A DNA stretch of 64,000 bases from the NCBI RefSeq assembly GCF_023278565.1, contig NC_064672.1:4650001-4714000 (forward strand), read 5' to 3'. The DNA is from Colletotrichum lupini (Eukaryota > Ascomycota > Sordariomycetes > Glomerellales > Glomerellaceae). The notes beneath the pieces are model-generated. The model searched no databases. It was not told the DNA's origin and worked only from the letters and a program-made list of their open reading frames with translations. Within the stretch, counting starts at the first letter, position 1; each line of letters begins with the position of its first letter. This document shows, in pieces, positions 34,152 to 45,323 of this stretch. A program made the position numbers and the translations under genes.

Positions 34152-34898
34152 TCATTCATACCGTATAAACCCATGCCTCCTCAAAATCCTCTCATACTCC
34201 CTAATCCTCTCATCCCGTCCCGCAACAACACACCGCTGCTCGTGCAACTCCCTCCTCAACCGCCGATTCTGCTCCTCCACGCCATCGTATTTCCCCTCCC
34301 ACGCACGCACAATCCTCCTCAACTCCTCGATCCTCTCCGCCACCCCGTGGCCCAACCCATGTCCAAAGTGATGGTGATGCCCATGCCTCAACCGCGCCGC
34401 CAGTTCCCTCTCGACCTTTTGCAGCTTATGCCTCAGCCTCTCCACCTCCTGCAGATACTTCCCCGCGTTCCCGCCCGAGCTGTCGATGGTCCGCCGCAGA
34501 CTGGCGTTGTCCTCGCGCAGGAGCTGGTTCTCCGCCTGCGCGGAAATGAGCAGGGCCGAGAGGCGGCGGCCCTCAACGTCCGAGGCTCGGAGGTCGCATT
34601 TCAGGGTGTAGTTTTCGCGGGCGAGGGCGTCGTTTGCTTCGCGGAGCTTGCGCTCGCGGTCTAGGAGGTCGTTGTATTCGGGCGCGGCGATGTGTGCGCA
34701 GTCGTCGCGGCAGCAGTGGTGGACTGGTGGTGGAGGTGGAGGTGCTGGGGTCGGAGTCGGACAGGGGGCCGGGGCCGGAGCCGGGTCTTCATGGTGGTGA
34801 TGACGGCGGTGATGATGGTGGGAGCGGGAGCGTTTGAGGGAGACGAATTGGTATTTGCCGTCTGGGGAGGTTTCGAGGTACCACCGGCGGGTGGCCAT
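34152..34898 (-). CDS. His-rich coiled-coil protein
   Basis: Intronless frame of 248 residues. The N-terminus MATRRWYLETSPDGKYQFVS is followed by a His cluster (27-36), a Pro/Ala-rich stretch, and VHHCCRDDCAH (59-69). Most of the rest is a Leu/Arg/Glu coiled coil (about 75-170 and 188-245), interrupted by HGHHHHFGHGLGHG (172-185). The His and Cys clusters could bind metal ions, which is inference. No signal peptide or membrane segment. The segment EYNDLLDRERKLREAN resembles the start of the coiled coil in the protein at 25987-26937, hinting at a shared fungal family. No function is assigned. Confidence 0.75.
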   Translation of the reverse strand: MATRRWYLETSPDGKYQFVSLKRSRSHHHHRRHHHHEDPAPAPAPCPTPTPAPPPPPPVHHCCRDDCAHIAAPEYNDLLDRERKLREANDALARENYTLKCDLRASDVEGRRLSALLISAQAENQLLREDNASLRRTIDSSGGNAGKYLQEVERLRHKLQKVERELAARLRHGHHHHFGHGLGHGVAERIEELRRIVRAWEGKYDGVEEQNRRLRRELHEQRCVVAGRDERIREYERILRRHGFIRYE

Positions 34899-37774
34899 GC
34901 GGTCTGGAGGGGGTTGTGGTCGTAGACTAGGTGGTATTTGATTTGTTTCTCGAGATGTTTGGCCAGAGGGGAGAGACTGGACGTGGTGGTCGTCGTCGTC
35001 CGTATAAGTCGAAAAAGGTTTGCTGTGAGGCTGTCTAAGTTTGAAGTTGAACTGAGAGGTTTCGCAAGAACAGTATTCAGAGTTTTCGGTTCAGAATATT
35101 GGACGAAGACGAGAGAGGGCCGGGAACCGACAGGAGTTCAACAAGGGGCGGATCGAGGCCTTGATATGGAGATCTGAGGGATAAAGACAGCAGACCACGA
35201 GAGCCCCGGGGCCGATATGCAGGTGATCAGCGCAGAAGACTACCCCGTCTCGCAATACCAACAAGGGCCCATGAGACGGGGGCTGCATAGCGGAGCGGGA
35301 GCGGGTAGGGCTTCGTCTTGAATCTTCTCTAGGTTTCCTAACCTGTTCTACCTTGTTTGATAGGGTGCCTCCCTAATCCTGAGGGGGTGTTTACTGTGTA
35401 AGTGTGCCCTGGCCTAAGGAGGAACTTGGGATCCCAGAGCTCTGGGTACGTTCGTCACTAGACTGGAATCTCGCCGTCTTTCGTACATTTCACTAGGGAA
35501 AAGTAGGCGCAGGAACGGCTGCGAGTCATCGGAGGAGGAGGCAACAGGGCACGAGGCTCAAGCGCGTGGGCGGGAGAAGGGATGGGTGCCGACTCGGTGG
35601 CTGACGCGCTGCCGTTGGAGGTTGCGGACGGATGAGGGAACTGGTACGAACTGGACCCTTTGACGGGTAGTAAACAATACAGATAGACTATATTCGTGCC
35701 TTAGCCATAGATGGACACCTATTCTTCCTTTCTTCCTCTTGGCTGCTCATACTAAGGCAAGGTACCCTGCAAGGCAGATGGTGGGTGGAGCCGGGGGGGA
35801 GAGGTCGGGTGTGGTGTACAAAGTTGAGGCGCCCTCGACATTAAGGAGGATTTAGGTTGTCGGGTGCCCGTTTGGCTGACCTAGGTGTGAGTCCGAAGGC
35901 GAGGTCATGTAGACGGCCTCACAAGTTGTGAGCGGTGAGACTTGGGTGGTCGTTTGTGGTGAGCGCATGAGTGGCATGTCTCACGCGCCAGAAGGGGGGT
36001 GGAGGGGTCATTCGGGGCCAGCTCCGGGGGGGCTGAGCTTTGAACCTGGCGGCGGTTCATCCCGGGAGGTTTGCTTGCAGGCCTCGCGGGATTAACTGTT
36101 TAGTCAGAGGTCAGGTTTGGTCTAGGCTGCTTGTAGGCTGCATGAAACGGAAAAAAAGGGCATAGAATGAGGAGAGTACAAGGGCGCGGTTGATTCTTTG
36201 TGGTCTAGATGTTGGTCCTTGAAGATGTCGAAGTTGGAGGTGTGACAGTGGACAGTTGGGGTGGGAATTAGAGATCTCAAGGGTACCTTACCTTAGGTAC
36301 GTACTGCGTAGGTACGGTTTGGCACGTGGAGCAGGCGCATTGCGGTAAGCAAGCGCCGCCATCGGAGAATACAGTGCCTAAAAGCGCCTTTCTACCACCA
36401 TAATCCAGTCACAACACCGTACAACCCTTGCTGTTCACCGCGGCTGCGCTTGGGCTGCCTCTCCACATCCCGGTACGTATCTATTCTTCATGACCACCAC
36501 CACGAACAACATTCTTTGGCAATGGCCTTTTTGTCTTACACGGTCGAGTACACCGCCTCCACGAGGCTGCCATATTGGAACTCGCAAGATCGGCCAGGCA
36601 CACTCATATTAGGATTGTACACTTGAACCTTGGTTGGCTGGCTACTTGGATGACTTGCCCGTTTTCCAGTCATGTCATGTCTCAAAAGACTGGCAAGGAT
36701 GCTATTCCTATAAACCTTGGATGAAGTCGTTAGGTCATCTGCTACACTTCATCAAGCGAGGCAACCAGACAACCGTATTCTATTCTGTCGTCACGCTTTT
36801 GGATTATCCTACTTCTTCGCGCTGATGCCCTCTGTAGTGAGTCTTGTTGCCTGGTGCTGAGAATTCGCTATTCTGTAGCCTTGTTAGCGGTGGCGAATAC
36901 ACCATGACGAGTTCTGATATTTGGGGGCCATGAACGTCTGGTATCATCTTTCCGAGCCTCCCAAATGTGAAGACACCCAAACTGGCTCCATGAGGCGGAG
37001 CGAACATGTGGCCATTGCTCGCTTCCCAGGCATTTCCGGCAAGGAAATCAGGCTTGACGATGCTGTCAAATCCTTCCTTACCTTTCTCGACCACTCCAGA
37101 CATGACATTCTAGCGAACCAAGAAAGGATATGTGTCTTTTTTTGCGTGGAGATGCCTTGAGCAGAGAAGTGATTTATTCCGGTTAGGCCGCTGGTGGCCT
37201 CTTCCTTCCTCGTAATACGCGAAACAAAGAGGACGTCAATACTTCTCGGCCACGGGAAAAGCGATAACCAACTTTCTAAGCACCGTAAGTTGGCTATTTC
37301 ACTGTGTCGATGGAATGAGAATGGAGAGAGCGCCTGTGAGCACATCCCAGAGACTCGCCATATCCCGACTACACGACGCAGACACTACCTCTGTAAACCA
37401 AATATGCCATCATTTTCCACAACCAGAAGCTCTCATCCCGTCAACCCCTTAAGTTTCTGTCTTTTTGGGAATGCGTGAAGTCACGATATGCAAATATTCA
37501 CTTCACTTGATAAAAAAACAGTCTTCCATCACAAGGCCGACGCATGGAAACCTTTCTCCAACATTTCACATCACACCACGTCACAGCATCCCCGACCGCC
37601 AGATTCCCTAACTCAATCTTATTCAAGAGCTAGGTAGATAAATAATCCATACGTGTAAGTTTCACCGTTCAAGCGAGCGTCGAGAAAAGAAAAGTAATCA
37701 GGTTTCATCCGCGGGGAAACCCACAGGAATCTTTAGAACCCCCTTCTTCGGCCAAGGCCACCCAAGAAGCTGTC
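34899..37774. other. 2.9-kb intergenic region
   Basis: Upstream of the His-rich coiled-coil gene and downstream of the small SMP-like gene. A dense cluster of dispersed words is present at 36282-36315 and a CACGTG lies at 36323-36328. No coding region supported. Confidence 0.45.
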
Positions 37775-38111
37775 CTACTTCTTGCCAGCCTGCTGTCCTC
37801 CCTGCCCAGCACCGGCGCCAGCACCGCCTTGTCCCTGTCCACCGACCCCGGCATTGGCGTTTCTGTCGCCCGCGCCCTGGGCTCTGGCGGCGAAGCCGCC
37901 CGAGGACATGTCTTTGCCGCCCTTGTCCTAGATTGAAAATCGTTGAATGTTAGTATCAGCAGACCATAGTCTTCACCGAGTCTCGTCCAGCTGGCATCAA
38001 GACCCTGATTATCTCAGGCAGTGAGGTAGAGACCACGGGAGGAGGGGGGAAGTGACGGACCTGGCCGGACTGGATGCGGGAGGCATCGTCTTTGGTCATC
38101 TGGTTAGGCAT
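37775..38111 (-). CDS. Small seed-maturation (SMP/LEA)-like stress protein
   Basis: Two exons, 38111-38061 and 37927-37775, around a 133-nt intron with donor GTCCGT, branch TACTAAC and acceptor TAG, giving only 67 residues. The sequence starts MPNQMTKDDASRIQSGQ and continues DKGGKDMSSGGFAARAQGAG, a pattern shared by small fungal proteins with a seed-maturation-like (SMP) motif. The remainder is Gly/Gln/Ala-rich and highly hydrophilic, ending QQAGKK. Such proteins are usually abundant in conidia or under desiccation; this is family-based inference. The clear branch point and continuous frame support the model despite its size. Confidence 0.8.
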
Positions 38112-39392
38112 GATGACGGATATTTGGGTTGTTTGAATGTTGAAAGGTTGATCGAGTTGATGGAATGGTTGAGGAGAGCGTGAAGACGAAGTGTGTGATG
38201 TCTGGATGATCTATCGAAAAGAAGGACCCAACTACCGAGACGACAGACGCAGCTTCTTATAGAATTCTCCGTCTTCCTCTTCTCATCACATGAAATGCAA
38301 CAAATGCCTCAAGCACGTAAAGCAAACTTCATCACCATCGCGCCGTCACCTTCCCATCGTCACCATCATCGTCGCCATCTCTTTCACCGCTTCATCTCAA
38401 ACTCACAAACGCAACTAGAAAGAAACGAAATCAACGTCGTCCACCACTCCTCTTCCAAGCGTGGCACTCAAACCAACCAACTGACGCCGGCGGCTTACCC
38501 TCCCCTCCTCTGGCGAGACATCGCTGGAGGGCCTCCGGCGCCTCAACGAAACGCCACGCCCGTTCCGCAAATCCGTTTGGCTACAACCCAAAAATTTAAG
38601 CACTCCCAAACGCATCTCACATCACACAAACAAAGCGCTGAGAATGACGCGGAGGGCGGGAGGCGGGAAGCAGCGGTCAATCAGCGGGGTGTGGCCCTCA
38701 CGGGAAAACGGTTTGACATGTGCCGTTGCTTTGGTGGTTTGGACGACAACTACTTCAATTATGGCCATCCAAACCTTAGTACCTGATTGTACCTTGCCCC
38801 GGCTTCCATCTCATATCCCCAGCGCGGGGTATGTTATCCGGCAAAGAGGTCATCCATCACTGAGTAAAGATCAAGTATCGTTCCATTCAATGGACGCTCG
38901 CCACTCTACAAAAGAGTGGTATAGGAGCAGCAGTACTTTGGTTTGCTTTTGTATTGTTCAACACATTCAGGGGGTGGAATAGCAATGACTTTCAAGCCAA
39001 GACAAACGCCCATGCAATGCCTAGTAGGTGCGCCCTCTCTCCCTCTATCTCTCTTCCGCCGAACCCTTTTGCCATCCGACGACATCATCGCACGCATGCC
39101 AGTCCCTAAAGCCTCCTCTTCCTCTATGGGCATGACGAAGGAAATCAAGACACCAAGGCCGTACCGAGGAGGCCTCTAATCGCAAACCACAGGTAAACCA
39201 TTCCGGGAAGAAAAAAGCGCCCTCTCTTGTTTGGTGCTCTGGCTTCCCTTCTCAACAAGACTTTTCGTCTTGTGGAAAGACGAAAGGTCCCGCATGGAAG
39301 CCAGGCCAACAACCTTTGCATGCTTCTAATGTTGTTTCTTATATGCTCCCACACTCTCATGGTATTCCAAAACCTTCCCTTCAGCTTCAGCT
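38112..39392. other. Intergenic
   Basis: Promoter side of the SMP-like gene and 3' flank of THR4. A TACCTGATTGTACCTT-type word lies near 38774-38796. No coding region supported. Confidence 0.5.
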
Positions 39393-41358
39393 TCAGCTCT
39401 CGGCAGCCTTGAGCTCCTCGTCGACCTGCGCCCTGACAACCTCCCGCACCTTTTGCCAATCGTTGACAATCTCCGTCACCCTCTTCTCCTTGTCCTCCAA
39501 GCCGACGAATTCTGACGGCAGCACCTTGGCCTTGAAGTCGAAGCCCTCCTCGTCCTTGAGAGCCAGGTCGACGGCGCCGGCAAACTTGGCCGGGTGGGCC
39601 GTGGAGAGCGAAATGTGCGGCACCTCTGCGCCCGCGCGGCTGACGGAACGCTCCGAGGCGGACACGCCAATGGCGGAGTGGGGGTCGAGGACGTAGCCAA
39701 TCTTGTTGTAGTAGCTCTTGATGGTCTCGACGGTCTGGGGGTCGCTGACGCGCTCGCTCTCTAAGTCGCGGCGGGCCGAGTTGAGCACGTCCTGGTAGAC
39801 GGGGCCGAAGCCGCCCTTTGTCTTGAGGTCCTTGAGCCACGAGGACACCTCCTGGCCGGCCTGCCTCTTGTTCCACTCGTCGTCCATTCCCGCGCTAGAG
39901 GCGAACTCGTAGGCCAGAAACCACAGCAGGCGCTCAAAGTTACTTGAGACGAGAATGTCCATGGCGGGGCTGAGCGTCTCCTTGACGCCGTCCTCGTGCG
40001 CCTTGACGCCGTCTTGGGCCAGGCCGCCGGCGGCTTCCGCGGGGGGCGCGGGCTGCTTCTCGTACTTTCCGGTCGTCCAGAATCTGTGCAAAATGTCGTT
40101 CTCGTTGGTCGCGATGACGAGCTTGTCGACGGGCAGACCCATGCGGTAGGCAAAGTAGCCGGCGAGGATGTCGCCAAAGTTACCCGTGGGCACGACGAAG
40201 CGGACCTTGTCGCCGAGGTTGAAGGTCTCGGAAGACTTGACGAGGGAGAAGTAGGAGTGGAAGTAGTAGACGATCTGGGCCAGGATACGCGCCCAGTTGA
40301 TGGAGTTGACGGCACCGAGGTTGTGGGTTGAGTTGATGTCGGGGTCGGCGAAGAGAGCCTTGACAATGTCCTAAGTGACTCGGGGTTAGGGAGTGCCGTT
40401 CGGTAAGGGGTTATGTAGGCGCGCGAGAAAAGACTTACTTGGCAATCGTCGAATGTGCCAGTGACAGCCAGGTTGTGGACGTTCTCGTCCAGGACGGTAG
40501 TCATCTGGGCCTCCTGGATGGGGCTCACGCGACCCTTGGGGTGGAGGATGAAGACGGAGACATCCTTCTTGCCTCGCAGACCGTAGATGGCGGCAGAACC
40601 GGTGTCACCGCTCGTGGCACCGACAACAGTCAGATGATGTCTGTCTGCGCAACGTGTTAGCTAGTCCCCACATGTGCCAATTGCCATTGCATGGTATCTT
40701 TGAGGCCGTGGCGGCCCGCAAGGTTCCGGAGACGAAGAGGCGCATAGCATACCCTTTCCAGTCTTGCCCTCGTTCTTGCGCACCAAGAAGTACTCAAACA
40801 GGTTGCCGAGGAACTGCAGAGCAACGTCCTTGAAGGCAAAGGTGGGGCCGTGGAACAGCTCGAGGAGGTAGAGGTTGTCGTTGAGGTGGCGGAGGGGGGT
40901 GGTCTCGGGGGCTCTAAAGGTGGAATAGCTTCGGTCGATGATGCCCTTGAGGTCGGCGGAGGGGATCTCGGAGGGAGAGATGTACAGAGACAGGATCTTG
41001 TGGGCGAGGTCGGGGAAGGCCAGGTCCTTCCAGGATTGCCAGTCATCGACCTGGGGGATGTGCTCAGGGATGAACAGGCCGCCATCGCTGGCGAGGCCCT
41101 TGAGAACGACCTCCTCGAAGGAGAACTGGAATTGTATGCGGTCAGCAGCTGCGTGGCCTCGAGCACCATATCTAACGGTGCGCGCGCGCGCCGAGATGAA
41201 GCTGGCTTTTGGAGGAAGCAGAGGTATGCGCAGGCGATGGAGGGGAGAAAGGGGCAATATCATACGCCGCTGTCCTCTCCGCGGGTGCTGAGATACCGCT
41301 GGGAGGTAGTGTGGGTGGTGTTGGCGGCGGCCTCGCCTTTGGTACCGTTGGTGGCCAT
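39393..41358 (-). CDS. THR4: Threonine synthase
   Basis: Four exons: 41358-41266, 41125-40753, 40644-40439 and 40370-39393 (introns of 140, 108 and 68 nt), giving 549 residues, slightly longer than yeast Thr4. The N-terminal motif SQRYLSTRGEDSG joins across the first intron to FSFEEVVLKGLASDGGLF. The PLP lysine is Lys130 in HGPTFAFKDVALQF, and the phosphate-binding region VVGATSGDTGSAA and PTGNFGDILAGY are intact. The enzyme converts O-phosphohomoserine to threonine, the last step of the pathway, in the cytosol. Intron phases (0, 1, 0) are all consistent. A TGAGTC site far upstream could reflect general amino-acid control, but this is weak. Confidence 0.95.
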
Positions 41359-42863
41359 GGTGATAGCTGCGTCTGCGTGTGCGTCTGCGATGTGCGGTAT
41401 GCGGTGAAGGAGGGGGAGTTGAGGTGGAATGGGCAGAATGAAAGATGGGGGGCGGGGGAGAAGCCCAATGGCAGCACAGAAAAGAGGGGAAGAGAGGGAA
41501 GAAGACGGCAAGAAAAGCTCGTCTCTTGTCTACCGAAAAATGCACGATCTCTTTGGTTTAGAGGTAGAGAGAGAAAAGAGGATGGCGTTGAGATCTTGGA
41601 AGCATTCGGACGAAAAGGGCAAGAGAAAAAAAAAAGAGAGAGGGCGAGTCACACACACACCAGCGGCACTGCGGTAGCAACGACCTGGACGACAAGCGGC
41701 CGAAAGTCGGTCTCGACGAGTCGGTCACCCCTCAAAGGTGGCCCGGTGTTGTGGGCGGTCCCGTTCCTCCTCCGAGTTCACTATGACTGTGTGACAGCGT
41801 CTGCCCCTGCCCCTCCTCTCTCTCAGTGACTGAGTCCAATGTGAAAAATTTGCCCCGCACCAAAAATGAAGGGTGCCAAAGAGGCGCGGGGTTGCCCATG
41901 TCCACCTTACACCTTGGACGGTGTACTACAAGTATGGTACATACTTAAGGTAGGTACTTAGCAAACTGACATAATTCAACGATGACGGAACGCCAAGGGG
42001 CTGGGATTGGTGGGTTATGGAATGCTCAAATCGCGCAGTCTCATTGGCCAATGACTGCCCTGGCGTTTCCTTCCAGATGGCGCCTTCATCTTTTCGTCGA
42101 CAGGGGACCGACCGCTGACCGTGCGTGCTCCTGACCATCCAACATCCAACTTCGACCCTGCCCGTCACCACCATCCGCTCTCAGCTCATCTCATCCTTGA
42201 AGAGCCATGATAGCGTTCGCCTTCGAGAAGCGGCATGTCGGCGCTGCAGAATCCATTTAGTCGTGCCGTCTCAGATATGCAAAAGCGTATGCCCGCCGAC
42301 TGTCCACCAATATCCCTAGTGACTACCCCTCCATCACCCCTCTTTCCCAATGGGGCTCGTGGCATGTCAAAAGTCAATAGAACCATCGCGCTGCTGCACG
42401 GCGGCTGATGGTGCCATTTGCTTCCCATTCCTTCAGTATGACTCAGCTAAATCATAAGCCACATGTGTTGCCAACTTGAATTTGCGAAAAAGAAATCTCA
42501 AAAACATCTGGAGAGGCCTTTGGAACCGCCCAAGCGCATCATCATTGTTTCGTAATGTGATACCGCAAGACATCCTGTCTCACTCGATGGTACTCGACTG
42601 CGAATGTGGTCTATGGAGGCGTGCCGCATCACCCGATAAAATAGCCAATCGGCCTAATTGACCTCGATGAATACCCCCGAAACATGAAGCATAAGGTACT
42701 GCGTGTCATCCGGATACCACCCGAATATTCCTTATATCGCTTGCCCTCTAACGCCTGTTGCCCATGTCATTGGGTATCTTGTGAGAAAATGAGGTAAAAG
42801 TATCACAGACCATGGCGCCGTCCATCCCTTGAAAACCGCTGTAAGGGCTCAATCGATGCCCCC
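41359..42863. other. Intergenic upstream of THR4
   Basis: Contains a purine/pyrimidine-biased THR4 leader region, a TGAGTC site at 41831-41836 and a CTTAAGGTAGGTACTTAG word at about 41944-41961. No coding region supported. Confidence 0.5.
41831..41836. promoter_or_regulatory. TGAGTC, partial Gcn4/CPC1-type site
   Basis: TGAGTCC matches six of seven positions of the TGASTCA consensus used by Gcn4/CPC1, 473 bp upstream of the threonine synthase start. A single partial match at this distance is weak evidence. Confidence 0.2.
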
Positions 42864-44933
42864 TCACTTTTTGAGCGACTTGAGCAACGGCGCAATCCTC
42901 GACCTCTTGCTCAGTCCCACCCGATAGATGGGCTTCGTCGCCGACAAAGACGCAGGCGTCGACAACCTCTGCTTTCCCTCTGCCTTACCCGACGTCCCAG
43001 ACTTGTCGCCATCCGCCTGCGCAGGAGTCTCCTTCGTCGCCGCTCCTTTCCCCTCTGCTGCCGCGCTCTTTTGCGGTCCCAGTCCGTCGGAACCAGACTT
43101 GCTGAGCGCCGCATTAGGCGTCACTGGCTGCAGCACCCGATCGCTGCCGCCATGTTCTCGGGGCCCGCTACCCGCATCTGCTGTGCAACCTTCCTGCTGC
43201 TGCGCATCGACGTGCTCGCCGCGGCCCTTGGAGCGCTTTGCCGCCTTGCCTGATGGGGCGTCACCCGCATGCTCCACTTCAGGTGCATGCGGCTTCTCAG
43301 TCGCTTGCTGCACGCTTTCTGATGCGTTGTTGTCTGCCTTCTTTGGCCGCCCGCGCTTCTTCTTGGTGGTCGTCGGTGTGGCTGCCGTTGCGGCCTCTGT
43401 TCCTGCGGCAGCATCCTTCACCGTCTCGCTTGTATCGGTAATCTGTGGCATAGTCGAGGTCTCGGCCGGTGCTGGGCTCTCTGATATAGCCGTATCCGAC
43501 TTTCTCGGCCGTCCTCTCTTTTTTGGTTTCGTCGTACTCGTTGAAGCGGGCTCTTTTAGGGAAGCGGGCTCTTTTAGGGAAGCGGGCTCCTCGAGGGGCA
43601 ATTGCGCGGCTGGGCCCATATCAGCCACGGGAATCTCAATCTTCCCTGGCATCTCAGCCTCGTCCTGTCGGCTAGAGTCACTACCTCTGCGTCGACTGAC
43701 ACGAGGCTTGTACGATTCTCGATGGAAACCAATGTCGTCGGAATCCCAGCCTTCGTCTTCCCGGTGAGACTCTGTCGTCTGTGGCGGTTCGTCCCTCACG
43801 TTCCTTCTTTTCCGACGGACCGATGCTGCAGATATGATATCCGGGGATGATTGTATCTCTATTGTTGCCTCTGGATCGACTGATGCCCCGAAACCTTGCT
43901 GAGTCTGCTCTTGAACCGTGTCCAGTGTAACATGGCTTTCGGCATGCGCTGGAGGCAAGCCAATCGCTCTCGTCTGGCTCGGCGTAGAGTATGCGATAGT
44001 CGTGGCCCCGCTGGACCTAGCCGCAGCTTGCATGGTCGAAAACGGCTGCGTAGGTGTAGGTGCTGGATCTTCCGGAGACGGGCCAACTGAGTGGTATTCA
44101 TATTCCAACTTTTGGCTTGCGCTCAGTGTTTGAGACTCGATGTACATCGAAACAGGCTTCTGGCCAGAGACGAGGTCGCCAAACGACGGTACCGCGGCTG
44201 CGTGTGGGACCACCACCATGTCAACGTCGTCTTCCTCGGCCGGTAACGACGAGTCCGGGTTCCTGAGTCTGGCCCTCTTCCCGTTCTCCATCCTCGCGGC
44301 GGCCGGGGTAGTGTCGAACGGCTGCGTGGAGCCCTGCGAAGGCATATCGATGGCCACCGGGGACGTAAACTCCACATTGTTCACTCGCTTTCTTTTCGTC
44401 CCGCTGGTTGAGGTTCTGTTCTTTGCGAGACTGGCGAGAGGCGCTCGGCCGCCTCCGACGGGGCTGCTGGGAACATCCCACATATCGTCGGGAGTCGCGT
44501 GGGCAACAGTCATCTTGGGCGACGCTGTGACTTCCGTAAGGTCCACCACCTCTGGTTCCCTTTCCTCGGCGCTGTCCAACCCCGCAATGAGGTCGCTGGC
44601 TGAGGTGAGCGAGGAAGTACCGGTGTCGTTCCTCTCCAATTGCGGTCTGTCCGCTACTGGCATAGCTGGTATAGAGCTGGGCGCTGCACCGTTGGATAAG
44701 GAAGATTCGTCTGGTTTTCGCAATGTGTCGCTGGCCACTGCCGCACGCTGTTGCTCAGTGTAGATGGCCTGGAAGAACTTGGGGTCGGTAGAGTTGGTCG
44801 CGACACTAACGGGGTCGGAGGAGCGGCCTTGGCTCGGTATCGCGGAAGTCGTAGTAGGTTTCGAGGGACTGTTTGGTGATTCGAAATCGTCGTCGGAATC
44901 ATCCGAGTCCGCGATGATTCGGGCCGGAGCCAT
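42864..44933 (-). CDS. AT-hook nuclear protein, conserved fungal C-terminal motif
   Basis: Intronless frame of 689 residues, largely disordered. The N-terminus MAPARIIADSDDSDDDFESP is acidic. A VVDLTEV segment (about 129-135) looks like a SUMO-interacting motif. Basic patches that could be nuclear localisation signals are TKRKRVNN (about 179-186) and VRRKRRNVR (about 372-380). Two AT-hook cores, KKRGRPRKS (about 471-479) and KKKRGRPKKAD (about 524-534), predict minor-groove DNA binding. A short internal repeat EPASLK occurs before the first hook. The C-terminus PIYRVGLSKRSRIAPLLKSL is striking, basic and likely conserved. Function unknown; a chromatin or DNA-repair accessory factor is inferred. 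A perfect E-box palindrome lies 161 bp upstream. Confidence 0.82.
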   Translation of the reverse strand: MAPARIIADSDDSDDDFESPNSPSKPTTTSAIPSQGRSSDPVSVATNSTDPKFFQAIYTEQQRAAVASDTLRKPDESSLSNGAAPSSIPAMPVADRPQLERNDTGTSSLTSASDLIAGLDSAEEREPEVVDLTEVTASPKMTVAHATPDDMWDVPSSPVGGGRAPLASLAKNRTSTSGTKRKRVNNVEFTSPVAIDMPSQGSTQPFDTTPAAARMENGKRARLRNPDSSLPAEEDDVDMVVVPHAAAVPSFGDLVSGQKPVSMYIESQTLSASQKLEYEYHSVGPSPEDPAPTPTQPFSTMQAAARSSGATTIAYSTPSQTRAIGLPPAHAESHVTLDTVQEQTQQGFGASVDPEATIEIQSSPDIISAASVRRKRRNVRDEPPQTTESHREDEGWDSDDIGFHRESYKPRVSRRRGSDSSRQDEAEMPGKIEIPVADMGPAAQLPLEEPASLKEPASLKEPASTSTTKPKKRGRPRKSDTAISESPAPAETSTMPQITDTSETVKDAAAGTEAATAATPTTTKKKRGRPKKADNNASESVQQATEKPHAPEVEHAGDAPSGKAAKRSKGRGEHVDAQQQEGCTADAGSGPREHGGSDRVLQPVTPNAALSKSGSDGLGPQKSAAAEGKGAATKETPAQADGDKSGTSGKAEGKQRLSTPASLSATKPIYRVGLSKRSRIAPLLKSLKK

Positions 44934-45323
44934 TATCGCGGTGTGGCGAGAAGATCGCGACGTGGGGAGGGTCGAGGCACGCGCCTAGCTCGGGGGCGAA
45001 TTATGAAAGGTACTGTTGTGTACATGGACAAAGTCCCCCTCATCATGCTAGAGTGCTATCGTTATGGTGGAATACCCCTTTCGGATAACGCGATATCACG
45101 TGATACGTCTATATACATATCATGCTGCTCTATGATCGCCGTGAGTCGGGTGTACGGTCCCACGAGTCTGGCCGCTCTACCTAGCCCGGATCACTTTAAC
45201 ACTTCGTTGAACCCTTCAATGAGGTTCTTAGCTAGAGGAAGATAAGACCAGCCAGCAGGATCTCCAGAATTTGACTTCCTTTTGTTCTCAATCAGGAGGC
45301 AAGTTACGGATTCGCTGACTAAA
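44934..45323. other. Intergenic, AT-hook gene promoter / RTP1 3' flank
   Basis: 390 bp between two tandem minus-strand genes. Contains the E-box palindrome at 45094-45105. Confidence 0.55.
45094..45105. promoter_or_regulatory. E-box palindrome TATCACGTGATA
   Basis: A perfect 12-bp palindrome with a TCACGTGA core, the type bound by bHLH factors such as Cbf1. It sits 161 bp upstream of the AT-hook protein start on the minus strand, a normal distance for a fungal promoter element. Confidence 0.5.

Noticed and set aside
39145..39876. 243-codon minus-strand frame overlapping the end of THR4
   Set aside because: Shadow of the THR4 last exon in another frame.
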